Part shown: positions 22,401 through 33,732 of the stretch, one piece after another
How positions within the stretch are numbered: the first letter of the stretch is position 1
Layout of the letters: each line of letters begins with the position of its first letter
Assembly: GCA_004794655.1 (NCBI GenBank)
Contig: SMMW01000524.1
Location: 1-64,000, forward strand
Direction of reading: 5' to 3'
Length of the DNA: 64,000 bases
DNA from: Marisa cornuarietis
Taxonomy: Eukaryota; Mollusca; Gastropoda; Architaenioglossa; Ampullariidae
Made by a program: the position numbers and the translations under genes
The notes under the pieces: generated by a model
Databases searched by the model: none
What the model was told of the DNA's origin: nothing
The model's input: only the letters and a program-made list of their open reading frames with translations

Positions 22401-25400
22401 AAGAACAACATGTCATCTTCAGAACAACAACCCTGGCATTCCTTTAGCTTATTTAGCGTGTGTATCATTCTTTGTAAAAGCACCATGAGGTTGCTCCATA
22501 GTACTGAGATATGGCGCTATAGGACTTATTATTATTATTATTCCTTTCCCTCAGTTAAAAGACAGTTAAAAACGTGTAGCACAATGTTATCGTACCTACA
22601 ATTTGGCTGCCACCTTGCTGTATGTACGAGACAGGAAGTGACTGGCCGACATTGTGTAGCGGCATGTCGTCACTTCCGCTTTGCGTGGCCAGGACTGTCT
22701 CGCACTGATAGCCACTGAAGCCTGGACGACAGAAACACATGAAGCCGAAGGCTGAGTCCAGACAGGTACCGCCGTTCGAACACGGCCGAAGGTGGCACAC
22801 CTGTACTCTCGATTCACATAGTCGACCTGTGTAAAACAAGGTAAGAAAAAAAAAGACCCGGAAGATAGTATTCAGCCAACATGTCGAAAGGTCTTTTGAT
22901 CAGACGCCTGGCGTGCGCCAAGCTCATTGACGCACCCACCCATCGTACATTAACTGCTGAATTCTTTGTCTATCACGGATGCAAAAAATTATACAAGGTG
23001 AGCTGGTCCACCCTGTCGTTCAATCAAATTTGATTGTCTGTACAAGGCATAGTCCAAGACAGATGAGATCATGCAAGCAGGCTAAACCTGCCTCAGTTCG
23101 TTATAAATCACGCAAGATTTCTCGGCTTCCATTGTCAAGCGATTAAAAAGTGTCACACTTTCTTCACTTACCGCTTGTTCCCAAAGGACACTTGCAGGTA
23201 AAAGATCCAGGTGGGCTGTTGACACACACGGCACCATTACGACAAAGGCTCAAGCGGCACTCATCAGTGTCAGTCTGACACCCTGGCCCCTCCCATCCTG
23301 GCGAGAGACGTTTGGTACAAAGTGGCAATAAATTTGTTGAAAATTGTGATTGATGATAAACTAAACTGGATTGTTCATATGCATGCTATATAAGACAATC
23401 TACATACCCTTTTCTCAGGAATCTTAGATCTAATTTTCCTGAGAAAACTGCTGAACCGTGAACTCTGTTATCCCGTATTATGTTTTTTGCTTATTTGATC
23501 TATAAATTAATTTCTTAATTGCTGCCTGAATGGATCAGTAGATTTTTTTGTTTTGAGTTGATTAGTGGTTGGTAGATGTTATGTTTTTTTTTATTAATTG
23601 ATGAGCTTTGCTGGAATACAATTTCTTCAAGGATCAGTATTGATATTATCAGTCATTGTTATTGCTACTGCCATTGTAAGAGATGCCTTTGGAGACACAT
23701 TCCGTGTGTTGGCCATCTGTCACTATACCTGGACACATTTCAGTTCTGTGCCTTAACAAAACACTGAGGAGTCAGAACAAGAGAGAGTGGGGTGGAGGGA
23801 GACAACAGAGGTAAAGGGGGGAAGAGAAGAAGTAAGAACAAGGGGAGTCTACCTGTCATACACTCCTTTCGACCGGTAGTGATGTTGCAGAAGGCGTGCT
23901 CTCTCCCTGGGGTATCAACCCGGCATGGCACCTCGCAGGCTGGGCCGTAGTAGCCCTCGTCACACTCGAGAACAATTCTCATCATCAGTCTGCAAGGAAA
24001 CGTCACTACTCATGTTAAGGACAGCACTTCACTCGTTACAGTCAGCGAGCAGCGCAATGATGGCAAGCACTACACTGCACACCTCAGCTTCTCACAGCCA
24101 CACAGCCACAACGAAGTGGCGTTGGTGATGCAGGTGAGGGTGAAGGGGGATACAGGGTGTGGTGGGGTTCAGACGAAAGAGAGCAATATTGACAGCATTA
24201 CACCAGATGGCTGAGTAGAGACACCAAACGCTGTGCTGGAAGGGTAACCGTGGAGCGATTGTTCTTCCTAGGGGCATAATCTTGGTCAGACGTTAGACAT
24301 TGCCCTCCGAGTCCATTCTAATCAGGAAACATTTAAGAAATAAGAAAAGCAGAAGTGTAATCGGCGTTTTACGTCCAGTTAGCAGTTACGATAATATCGC
24401 AGTCAAGCAGCCGGATATTTATACAGGTGCCGCACGTAGCGGGAAAACAAAGTGCCCGATACGAGATCTGAATTCAGTAACCTGATCCTCGCCGGAACAG
24501 CGGAAAGAAGGCAACTAAGCACGCAGTTTATGTTTGAGAATAGAGGTAGATTTTGACGAACCTTCCATGGCCTTCCAAAAAGACGGTGCGTGGCTGCAAC
24601 TGTCGACCGCTGGGAGCAGGTTCGTCTGCTATGACGTGTGTCAAGGTCTCCTGACACTGGCCTGCGAGCTCGTGCAGCACGCCGCAACACGTCACGAAGA
24701 CGGACAAGCGCAGGGTACCCTGAGAACAGATTCACAGGACAGAAAGTCAGCAATCACGAACGGAGATGTCACAAACAAAAATGATAAGATTCCACGAACT
24801 AACAGTGTGAGGTGGGGGGGAGGGTCCTAAACTTCTTGAACCACGGACCTTCATTACTGGATAAGCGACTCAGGTTTATGTCCGGTGTAAGTCTCGGCTT
24901 TCCTTTAGACAGGCCTCGTGTTTCCGGTTCTTTGTTTGCATACCTTAAATAAATTCTTAAAGTAGATGTTTCGTTTTCGTAACAAAAATCTATATAATTG
25001 TTTCAAAAAATATAAAAACTGTTTTTTTCAATTGTTAGTGGTAAAAAAGTCAATAGCATTTGTTGTGACGATGTTTTTATATTATAAAATTGTTGAAAAT
25101 TCTAAATGCGTTTTCTATAAACAAACAAAATTCATTTTACAGAAAAAAGTGTTTATATTCCAATCAATCTTCTTTAACAAGGTTCTAATGACATGAGAAA
25201 AGCTTAATTACTCACTTCTAAAATTTCTTCTACGTTAGGAAGATCCGCCATTTTGACAGAAAACGGAAGCGAAAACCCTTCGTTTTTAGGGTTTGTTACG
25301 ATTGGTCACTCCTACGATAGAGCAAAGAGGCAACAAATGAGAGACACTTATCCAGTGAATAAAGGTCCGTGGCTTGAACTAAGCACTTTCTGGGATAGCT

Positions 25401-27356
25401 TACACGTGACTAGAGTAAGTCTTCCTGATTGAGTTGCATGGAGAGTTGCTGTAAGTAGACCTCACCACCTAATACTATGAGCACTCATCCTCTCAACATT
25501 GTGGGCACGTATTCCGTCAGCGCAGGGGGCATTTTTCTTTTCAACATTGTGGGCACGTATCCTCTGAGCATTGTGAGTAAATATGCGTTGAGTTTACGCC
25601 GAAACAGGGAGGGGAGGGTCATGTCTTATAGGAATCGTCTAGAGGTACCTGCATTACTAGAGCGATTCAAAGCTTGTGACTGGCCAGCCTTACAAAACTC
25701 GTCAACTTACTCACCGGCCAGTGGTCGAAGGCGAGCGTCTCGGGGTTGGGCCGGAGCTGACCCGACGGCATTGTGGACAAGACCATGGGAAACATAACGA
25801 CATCACGCCCCTCTCTAAAAGCTCTTGCAGGCAGGGCGTCGGTCTCTAAGCGCCCTAGCTGACAGAGGCTGGGGTTCGAAACTCCGCTAACACCCAGAAT
25901 GAGACGTAACGCCATTAATTAACAAAAACAGAGTCTATTCTTAGACGGATAAACACAAATGACCACGAGAGCAAAGCTGGAAAAGGTTCTTTATCACGAT
26001 TGCGTTTCTAATTTGTTGCAATATTACATCATCTTACTTAAATTCATGAATCATGACAAAAAAGGAAAATTAATGTAAAAAATAATTTATTAATAAATGA
26101 TCTTAATTAATGGAACAAGACCAATCAAACAGTAAATTTAAACATACAAAGCAAACATTATTTTCTGTTTAGCTTTCTGTGTACAGATTAGCAAATATAT
26201 AGGAAATCACATTGAAATAACTATTGCGAAGAGGAAGATGCTGATGACGATAGCGCCTGCCGTTTGACAGACGTATGTGTTATCAGTGATAGCTCACGGG
26301 TCGTTGTAGTCGAGACAGAGGAGGAAGCGATAGCGTGGCTTTGGCGGAGAGGCCGTGTTGCAGACGGTCTCTTGTTGCCATGGAAACGAAAGCTCCTGGG
26401 TTGTCGACGGCTCCTCCGAGTCTGCCTCTCGATGCAAAGGTCCCCTCACGTCTCCTGCGTCTCGCGGAGTGGCGGTAGTGACGTCCATGATGAGGTCAGA
26501 AGGTGGCAGCGAGGCCGACTCGGTTGACGAAGGGGCGGCTACTGTCGGGTGAGTCACAGCGGGGTTGGAGGAGCCCGTGGGTTGTCTCCCGTGGTATAGG
26601 AACTCGTACAGGATCAACGTCACTTGCAGTCGGCCCGATGCCAGCACCACCTAGAACAGCGGGAAGATTACCACTGCATAGAATATAGCCTATGTTTGTA
26701 AGTCACTAATAATTACTTGAAAAGAAATTTGTACCATTATATTAATAAATGAAGATGTGTATAGCGCATATTCACACTCACAGAGAGCATCGTCTTAGGG
26801 CTTAAAACGGGGAAGAGACATGGACTAAATGGATAGAACACGAGGGACGGAAGAATAAATGACAGTAGTGACGACAAACAGAAAACAAAGATAGAAAACA
26901 CAAAAGGCACCAAGTAACAGGAACATCGTGATTCTGTAGAGAAAGATGGGGAGAAAAGTAGCAAGAGGGGGAGGGTGGAGGGTAAGAAGGACGAGTTTTG
27001 TGTGGACTGTGTTAGGAGTAATGCTCAAGGAAGAGGTGCGTTTTCAGTGCAGATTTGAAGGATTCAATTGTAGGAAGGTGGAGGATATGGAAATGGAGAG
27101 AGTTCTATTGTTTTGCTGCACAGAAAGTATCAAATATTTTTAGGCACCAGTCTCATTCAACACACATCTCACAGTAGCAATTTTCTGGCCTTTTTTAAAA
27201 AAATGAGAAGGGCAGCCAAAATACAAACAACAAAACAACAACAACAACAACAACAACTTAAGATCAATTACAAATTATTCATTTCTTGTAGACCTTAAGA
27301 AAATAACAGCAGCAAATGTATCGCCATACAACTGGCAACACTTCTTAAATGCAGTT

Positions 27357-27439
<83 letters not shown>

Positions 27440-27808
27440 CATCAACGTTTGAGAACATTTTAACTTAAATCCACAACAAATCCTACATTTAAAGAAGAAT
27501 TAATCTGTCCTCCGAAGCAAATAAATCCTCTATCAAGACACCAGACACTCATGTTTTTAATGTTATCACCCTTGCCTACAGCCTTCGACGATTTAACCAT
27601 CACTACAATCACATTGCATTTCAAGCAAAATGCTGCACACGCAATATTTGAACGAACTGTAGCATGAGAATCGTCCCTAACGACTGAGCCCACGATGACA
27701 GGGTGGAACAGATGCCCTGCATGGCTACGGAGGTGCACCTACCTGAACAGTCAGAGCGAAGCACATTCCAGCAACGAGCAGGTAGACTCCAGCACACTGT
27801 ACTTCCAT
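18454..27808 (-). CDS. DSL-family Notch ligand, Delta/Jagged-like (ten exons, complete)
   Basis: Coding exons in transcript order: 27808-27743, 26650-26298, 25814-25715, 24719-24562, 23989-23853, 23297-23172, 22826-22596, 22137-22100, 21565-21465, 19462-18454. They sum to 2,319 nt, or 772 aa, all in phase. Order: signal peptide (1-22); MNNL domain (about 27-215) with a Ser/Thr/Pro-rich insert of about 55-60 residues and ending near WPGTLRLSVFV; DSL domain with six cysteines (235, 244, 248, 260, 269, 278); EGF 1 (285-317) and EGF 2 (324-355); stalk; transmembrane helix (about 411-433); cytoplasmic tail of about 339 aa. Ligands of this family bind Notch in trans through MNNL and DSL and are endocytosed after tail ubiquitination. 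Two EGF repeats is far below the 6-16 usual for bilaterian Delta/Jagged. The tail repeats the motif IVHLHR. Confidence 0.9.
19767..21016. mobile_element. Solo LTR of an LTR retrotransposon (Notch-ligand intron 9)
   Basis: The segment begins TGTCACGG and ends TTGACA, so it has TGTCA/TGACA terminal inverted repeats. It is flanked on both sides by the 5-bp direct repeat GGGAG (19762-19766 and 21017-21021), the signature of LTR integration. No gag-pol lies inside, so it is a solo LTR left by recombination. A Ty3/gypsy source is likely from the 5-bp duplication and LTR length, but unproven. The 191-codon open frame at 19827-20402 falls inside and is not a gene. Confidence 0.75.
21465..21565 (-). 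CDS. Notch ligand exon 9 (transmembrane helix)
   Basis: The acceptor TTCTAG is followed by VSTWNAWYIVLIVIAFIII and TSLAVIGCVIIKGR: one strongly hydrophobic helix with a basic stop-transfer end. Phase 0 in, phase 2 out at donor GTGAGT. Confidence 0.93.
22100..22137 (-). CDS. Notch ligand exon 8 (38-nt micro-exon, stalk)
   Basis: Acceptor TTCTAG and donor GTAGGT bound 38 nt encoding ADGANTDAHSQEP between EGF 2 and the membrane. The only frame that continues into the transmembrane exon needs one nucleotide from exon 7, which fixes that exon's donor as GTACGA. Confidence 0.8.
22596..22826 (-). CDS. Notch ligand exon 7 (EGF 2 and stalk)
   Basis: Acceptor CACAG, then GRLCESRVQVCHLRPCSNGG: a six-cysteine EGF repeat (324, 329, 335, 344, 346, 355). 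A Gln/Ser-rich stalk follows. The donor is AG/GTACGA; the stronger-looking GTAGGT four bases upstream would break the frame. Confidence 0.88.
   Translation of the reverse strand, partial: VDYVNREYRCATFGRVRTAVPVWTQPSASCVSVVQASVAISARQSWPRKAEVTTCRYTMSASHFLSRTYSKVAAKL
23172..23297 (-). CDS. Notch ligand exon 6 (end of DSL, EGF 1)
   Basis: The acceptor GCCAG is followed by WEGPGC (last DSL cysteine, 278), then DECRLSLCRNGAVC and FTCKCPLGTSG. Phase 1 in and out, typical of shuffled EGF exons. Confidence 0.92.
23853..23989 (-). CDS. Notch ligand exon 5 (DSL domain)
   Basis: The acceptor TTGCAG is followed by LMMRIVLECDEGYYGPAC, EVPCRVDT, HAFC and GRKECMT: the DSL pattern C-x8-C-x3-C-x11-C-x8-C, with the last cysteine in the next exon. 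The GYYGPxC core is the diagnostic feature. Confidence 0.93.
24562..24719 (-). CDS. Notch ligand exon 4 (second half of MNNL)
   Basis: Acceptor CTCAG, phase 0, then GTLRLSVFVTCCGVLHEL through FLEGHGR; phase 2 out at donor GTTCGT. Joined to exon 3 it gives WPGTLRLSV, the equivalent of the WPGTFSL motif ending the MNNL beta-sandwich. Domain identity is less sure than for the DSL exon. Confidence 0.8.
25715..25814 (-). CDS. Notch ligand exon 3 (middle of MNNL)
   Basis: Acceptor TTTTAG, then EGRDVVMFPMVLSTMPSGQ and NPETLAFDHWP, ending CCG/GTGAGT. Phase 2 in, phase 0 out. Confidence 0.8.
25825..25905 (+). repeat. tRNA-type SINE head, possible
   Basis: Contains GGTTCGAAACT, close to a pol III B box, downstream of GCGTCGGTCTCTAAGCGCCC, which looks like a degraded tRNA D-arm/anticodon region. 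It lies just upstream of the exon 3 acceptor of the Notch ligand. No tail or duplication was identified. Confidence 0.4.
26298..26650 (-). CDS. Notch ligand exon 2 (start of MNNL plus low-complexity insert)
   Basis: Acceptor TTCTAG, phase 0, then VVLASGRLQVTLILYEFL, the usual MNNL opening strand (xGxxxLxLxxF). A Ser/Thr/Pro/Glu-rich stretch follows, then RYRFLLCLDYND, equivalent to the FRVCLKHY segment. Phase 2 out at donor GTGAGC. The insert (about residues 48-115) lengthens the domain by over 50 residues. Confidence 0.85.
26738..27005 (-). repeat. Interspersed repeat, copy 1 (Notch-ligand intron 1)
   Basis: On the minus strand this ends GTGAGTGTGAATATGCGCTA, then an AT-rich tail. It aligns over about 250 bp, in opposite orientation, with 30689-30945. 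The shared body contains CACCTTCTT-type pyrimidine-rich sequence and TTTTGTTTTCTGT motifs. No protein is encoded. The ending with an (ATT)n tail suggests a SINE or LINE 3' end. Confidence 0.75.
27230..27440. repeat. (AAC)n, long (CA)n and (TA)n tracts
   Basis: (AAC)n at about 27232-27256, (CA)n at 27361-27423 directly followed by (TA)n at about 27424-27438, all in intron 1 of the Notch ligand. Confidence 0.95.
27743..27808 (-). CDS. Notch ligand exon 1 (start codon, signal peptide)
   Basis: ATG at 27808-27806 opens MEVQCAGVYLLVAGMCFALT, then VQ and donor CAG/GTAGGT, phase 0. Short polar start, hydrophobic core, then the MNNL at the next exon: a classic secretory signal exon. At 66 nt it is too short for a length-based frame search. 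The ATG was chosen because its frame alone continues into exon 2. Confidence 0.82.
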
Positions 27809-28903
27809 CATCTGAATTTCTGCACATTACAAGAGTAACAAGCCCTCAACTCGCCAACATTTTCACGACAGAACGACATCAACGGTCCTCCACATGTCCT
27901 CCAAAGAATTAGCGTCGTGTAAGGAAACCAAGACCTTTTTATTAATTCAAAATAATTTCACAGAAAACTGATAGAGCGCATGAGTTCCTCGTGACTTTGT
28001 TTTCGAGGTTAAAAATATTTTCTGACATCTAACGTAAACGACAGAAATCGAAGTCTAGCTGTCTGAACTCCAGATCGTGTGCAGTTCATGTAGGTGGTGC
28101 GCGAGCGACAAGAGGCAGACCAAGACGTGTGATCTGGGGTCGGGTGCACGGCAAGTCATTAAGCGCTAGCTGGTCGGCTAAAAATAAAGCTAAAGCTGTG
28201 TCTTAGCTGGACGATCCTTCTTGGTCTGAATCTCGTTCAGAACGATCAGTATTCAACGTTGATACCAGTTTTATTCTTAACTAGGCAGAAGGAAGCTCTA
28301 AAGCCCCGATTGGAACATAGGTCACGATAAGGTTCAATGATGAAAAGAGGTTCCGACTTAAAAGAGTGGTTATCTGTCGTCTGCTAGTCGATCTTTGCAC
28401 GTGGCTGGTCGAGCTCTCGCGTCGTAAGAGGCAAATTGAGTATTTAAGCTCAATACAGCAAGCACAAATAGTAGTAGTAGTCTGCAGCGGTGCTTATAGA
28501 AAGTGAAGAAAGGTGACAGCATGGTTGGTAAGTATGGAGAAATATAAACATAAATGTTTAATAATTTTTTAATCAATCAAAAGTAGGCTAAATATTACGC
28601 ACATGTCGACTAATTTATAGATGATGACGAGGAGGAGGAGGAGGAGAAGGAGGAGGAGGAGGAAAAAAGAATTCAAACATAAAGAGCATTTAAGGGATCG
28701 AGTCGGGCATTTCCGACTGTAGGTCGAGGCAAATTCAACAACAAAATCAAAGAGTCAACATCACGGATCAACACAAAACCAGTTCGTGTTTCATTGGCTT
28801 ATAATTAAGAAGTAATCTTTTGAGCAGGAAGAATTGCCCAGCTAAGACGTTGATAAAACAGTCATCTGGAACTCGTAGATTATAAGATTTCATAAGGTTA
28901 AAT

Positions 28904-28951
28904 GAGATTTCATAGGGAAAAATGTGATTTCATAGGGAAAAATGTGATTTA
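28904..28951. repeat. 20-bp tandem repeat, about 2.4 copies
   Basis: The unit GATTTCATAGGGAAAAATGT occurs twice plus a partial copy; a diverged copy precedes it (about 28885). Confidence 0.7.
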
Positions 28952-30688
28952 ATTTTTCTCAGTGTGCATTGTATAAGCTTAATTCTCCATTTGTGATGTA
29001 CAGATAGTATTTTATACATTCTTCTACAAAACACGGCGCATTATTATATTAAAAACATAATTTTTTGAATTTTTGTTCAGCACACCAACCTATATTTTAA
29101 TTAAGACTACATTCTATGATTGGCAGTCTGACATAGTGCCTTCTTCCACAAAATGCGTAGAGTTAATGAACAGTACAGCTGACTGGATAGTGTTAGCCAT
29201 CCAGGTGTATCGCTTAGTAACCTGCCGTGCGTCTGGTCCCTAAGGTTGCCGACATTAAAAAGGGGCCAAACATGTATCGCCAGAGGGCAGTAGAGGGTGC
29301 GTTCGACTGAAGCTTGGGATGTCAAAACTTATGAAGGAGACTCCGCTAACTAGCGTCTTACGGACCAGAAATAAAGACTGCCTGCTTCCCCATGGGCCTA
29401 TCATTGTAAACGAAGTTTTGTTGAGTACATTTGTGACGTACACTTTATATTTTACATAGTTGTCCTTAAAAACATGTTGAGCTTTACACAGACTGTTTTT
29501 TAATGTTCTAAACAACGAACACTGTATATTTCGAAATATGACACCTGTCGTGCCCCTTACCTAAAAAAAAAAAAAATAAAGTTGAAAAAGAGCTGTTGTT
29601 TGTTTTTGATGACTATAGAATCATTTTGTACGAAACGTGTGCTGAGTGCTACACTTTAAAAAGTAGGCTCCACGTTTGCTCCGGACGCTCCTCTAGCATA
29701 TTAAGGTCAAATGCGTGCCTCTGGGCAAGTTAATCACGTGACACACGACCTTACCTCTTCCTGGTCAATAAATCAATCAATCACAGGTTTGGCGACGTAA
29801 GCAGCAGGTGAACTTAATGCTGCAATGGCTTTGTTGTGCTGCAGACTGAGACTTTTCTCTTTTATCATATTTAAGCTTTGCCTGCTTTGCATACAGTCGA
29901 TGCGATTTCTCACATTTTGTAACTGTTCGTGGAAAATTCCCTGTTCCGTGACATACTTAAGAGATAACAAAATGTTTGTGTTGTCACGTGGGCGAGTAGT
30001 GTTCATTGGTATTTGTTTAATTACAGTATGAATACAGCGTCGTAAGCTGTTAAACAAAATTCACGATCACGGGGATTAGCACAAGGCACGCTGCTCAACA
30101 ACAGTCGTTATTCCGTCATGGCGTCAGTTAGACACGTTGTTCCGCAACAGTCGTCAAAACTGAAAACATTTCGTACATAAAATTGAATGGTGAATGGGAA
30201 AATACAACAGGTATCATTTAAGTATACAGTATTACTTCCCTTTAGTCGTTCTCTGCATGTTGATACCTCGTGAAACGTCGTATGTTATTTAAAAAAATAA
30301 AATAGAAATAATAAGAGAAGACAAAGATGATTTCCTATGGAATGGAGACGGTTCTCAAAAGCTGAATGCTCTTCCACACCCCATCTCAAGATGTTACTTC
30401 AGCTGACACAGTGTGCATAAGCCATATATCCATGAAAACAGATGTATCTGTGCATATATAACACACACACACACACACACTCATATCACACACTCTTCTA
30501 TATGTGGACATGAATAAATAAAATAAATATGTATACACATATTCATATCAATAAAGCAGAATGCGCGATGTTTGTGCGCGCGAGTTTAAGTTAATGATGC
30601 ATATCCACACAGAGGCCGATCCTCACCAATAATGTGTCCGGAATGTTTCTGTCGTCTGTGACTAGTCAGGGATTACGATGCTAGTCCT

Positions 30689-30945
30689 TCTTACCCCCCC
30701 TCTTCCCTCTTGCTACTTTACCCATCTTTCTCGGCAGAATCACTATATTTCTCTGTTCCTGTTACTTGATGCCTTTTGTTTTCTGTTTCGTCGTCAGTAC
30801 TGTCGTTTTCTTTCGTCCCCTTTGTTCTGTGTCTACTTAGTCCATGTCTCTTCCCCGTTTTAAGCGCTAAGAGCATGCTCTCTGTGAGTGTGAATATGCG
30901 CTATAAAAATCTTCACTATTATTATTATTATTATTGCTCCAGAGC
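30689..30945 (+). repeat. Interspersed repeat, copy 2, inverted relative to 26738-27005
   Basis: The plus strand runs from TTCCCTCTTGCTACTTTACC to GTGAGTGTGAATATGCGCTA, then TAAAAATCTTCACT and an (ATT)n tail. The ending is the same as copy 1. Confidence 0.8.
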
Positions 30946-32224
30946 ATGTTTATTTTCGTCTTTTTAAGATGTCACTGTAGCCTTCAAAATTGGAATAAGT
31001 ATACTACGCAAAACTAAATTTTGACATAAGTCTACTACACACTCCGGTCTTGAACAACATCGTACTTTAACAGTAAAGTTGACAGAAACAGAGAGACGAA
31101 GAAGGGGATTGGAGGTGGTGGAGTGTGTGTTGTGGGGGGTGGGGCGTAAGTGAGTCACGTGGCACCTCCGCAGCTTTTACTGCCCCCTTCACCGCAAACG
31201 GCCATTGGTGTCTATTCCCTTTCCTCTTACTTTTTTCTGCTCTGCACGTGCAAGACGGAAGCAGGACCTGCAGGACTGGTGAGACAAGCAGACAAAAGGA
31301 ACTCACAGAGAAAGAGAGACTGCCTTAATGAGCGTTTCTGATGAAAGTTCTCTTCCCGGGCAAAGGTGGGACATGGGGATAAGAAAGAGTGGCAGCATAT
31401 TATCCACTACAACCACCTGGTTCATTGGCTCTGTTGTTGTGTGTGTGTGGTTGTTTTGAAAATGCTGAATAAAGTCGACGATTGTTTCGCTTTCCATAAA
31501 GTGCTTTTTTCATCTTACTAGATCACGGGTCCAACAATAAAAATAGTATATTTCCAGTTTTTTCCACTTATAGTGCTCTGGCTTCAGTCTGCCGTTATTA
31601 TCCAAAAGTATTGTGCATGTTCGTACATTTATTTTTAAACTTAATTTGGCTTTGTGAAATAGGTCTGATAAAGCATGTTTATCACAATTTTAAATAGTTT
31701 ATATCGAAGTTATCACAAATAAATGCATCAGAACACTACCAATACTGACACCATAACACACGCTGATCAGCAATACAAATAAAGAGAAGAGCCATGTCTG
31801 CCCAAAAGCACTTTTATTTATGAAAGCTCTGTATATTATTTACTGATGTACACGAAAACGATACACGTACAGCTTGGATTTAACAGTGCAAAATTTTTGA
31901 CATCGAAAATACAGAATAACCACTAAACGGAAGCAAGTCAATAAGTAAAAAATAGCTATAGATGAGAGTACAGAGGTAAACTTACCACCAGTTCAGAGCA
32001 CACACACACACACACACAGAACGTATGTGAGGTGACAAGATGTCTCTTGAGCGAAAACTTACCAGATCACTCTGTACACACACACACACACTGGTCGAAT
32101 AAATGAAAATCCACCATCCACATTGTGTTCTTTATCCGGCGAACAAGGTTTTAGGCAAAATATCCACCATTTTGTAAACGTTATCGCGAAGTGTTTCAGC
32201 TGCAAGTGGACAATAACTGAATTA

Positions 32225-32375
32225 AATCTGGCGAGGCGACCCACACCCTGTTAAAAAAAAAAAAGCCACATCCGGAGAAATGGTTCGTGTATCAGAGCCA
32301 AGATCTGAACCCAGGACCCGCGGTACTCCTGAGTCTCGGGCACCAGGGCTTTGCCGTCGCGCCATCGGACTGCTG
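32225..32375 (-). repeat. tRNA-derived SINE fragment
   Basis: On the minus strand, a pol III B-box-like GGTTCAGATC follows GATGGCGCGACGGCAAAGCC and GCCCGAGACTCAGGAGTACC, the layout of a tRNA-derived SINE head. A similar B-box arrangement is at about 37440-37530. Confidence 0.55.
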
Positions 32376-33539
32376 ATGTGGAAGGTAAGAGGCAGGAGGA
32401 AAAAAAATGAGAATATGTGTGTGTGTGTTTGTTGGGGGAACACAGTGCATCGGGTGAGAACTAATTACAGGTCCCTGTCAGTAAATACAGGCCCCCATCA
32501 GTAAGTATAGATCCGCGTTGTTTTTTCAGAAGCAAAAGAATCGATGAAAGCTGCTCAGAAGAAAAAATGTCGATTAACAACAATGTGTGGCAGGCGAGTT
32601 AGGAGAAGGAGCACGTGTATGTAAAGCGGTGAGTGGAGAGGCTTATGCGAGTGAAACCTTTTGGGAAAAAAAGAACATATGTAAGGCGTGTGTAAGTGCG
32701 TGCGTGCGTGCGTGCGTGGGGATTGGTAAAAAGGTAAAGGCATGACATATCTGAAACGTACGGCCTGTTAAGTGTCTGTCAGAATCGTACAGTTGCAAAA
32801 GAAGTTTCTCTTATTCACCTTCCGACTCGTACGTCACTCAGTCAAAAAACAAATTATCTGTAGTGACGATGAATGTAACATCTTCATTGTCTAGCTGCAC
32901 GTTTATTCACTGGAATCATGTCACACGTGCGACAATATTAATTTGTAACGGTACAATGGTCGTTATGCCATGGTACAAAAACTATTCTACAAAAAAGAGC
33001 CGCCAACACCCTGTATCGTTGACAGTTTGGCTCGTGAGTGGATTCTAGAGGCGAAGCCAAGTCTTTGTCATGTGGCGAAGTTGATGCTAGACACGCTTAT
33101 GTACATGTCTGAAGCCTCTGTAGCAGACGACACAATTTTATGATGGTAATGGTGAAGATGTTAACGTGAACAGCAGTATGTAGTAGTGACAGGAGCAAAC
33201 AGAGGAAGAACGAAAAAAAAAATGAATGAACGAAACAAAATACCCTCTCATTTAAAGAAACCAATGAAATACGTTTGAAAAGCTATATTATTTATGTTCT
33301 ACTCCAACATAATAAAGGTATGAAGGCATAATGTACTACGTATTACACTGTTTCGGTAAGAGTCAAAGTGAATAAACTGCAAAGGAATTTTTTTTTTCAC
33401 CTTGCGAGCCGTTGGTCGAGGGAGTCCTATAGGCAATGAATTCTACACAGGTGTCTGCAGCATCACGTTTGGAACTCACTTCAACATTTCCGACGATCGA
33501 ATTTTGATCAGTACATTCAGATTAGGGTCACAGTATTAC

Positions 33540-33545
33540 TTTATT
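33540..33545 (-). terminator. Polyadenylation signal of the globin gene
   Basis: AATAAA on the minus strand, 43 nt past the globin stop codon. The position is plausible for a short 3' UTR. Confidence 0.5.
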
Positions 33546-33588
33546 ATTAAATCAAAGGCTTCTGGAGATCAGAGGTATTGCTGAACAG

Positions 33589-33732
33589 TCACGTTTTCTT
33601 CTGGCGCTCTTCCTCCGCCTTCACAAGAGAGTTCATGACCCCTAGCAGTTTGCTCCAGGACTGCTTGATGAAAGGAGTTGCGTTGGAACCGGCGCGCGCT
33701 TCCAAGAACTTAGGAAACATTTCGGCCAGTTG
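33589..33732 (-). CDS. Globin exon 3 (helices G-H)
   Basis: Acceptor TTTCAG, phase 0, then QLAEMFPKFLE through WSKLLGVMNSLVKAEEE, ending QKKT and TGA. A charged C-terminal tail closes helix H. Confidence 0.92.
   Translation of the reverse strand, partial: QLAEMFPKFLEARAGSNATPFIKQSWSKLLGVMNSLVKAEEERQKKT

Larger units (their letters stand above)
27809..33588. other. Intergenic region upstream of the Notch ligand
   Basis: No protein gene was recognised. Contents: a (GGA)n tract at about 28628-28663, a 20-bp tandem repeat at 28904-28951, CA tracts near 30460-30480 and 31998-32018, the repeat copy at 30689-30945 and a SINE at about 32225-32375. Promoter elements and any 5' UTR exon of the ligand presumably lie here, but I could not place them. 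Confidence 0.5.

Noticed and set aside
25825..25905. A functional tRNA gene
   Set aside because: A B-box-like core is present but no complete cloverleaf or acceptor stem can be formed; kept only as a possible SINE head.
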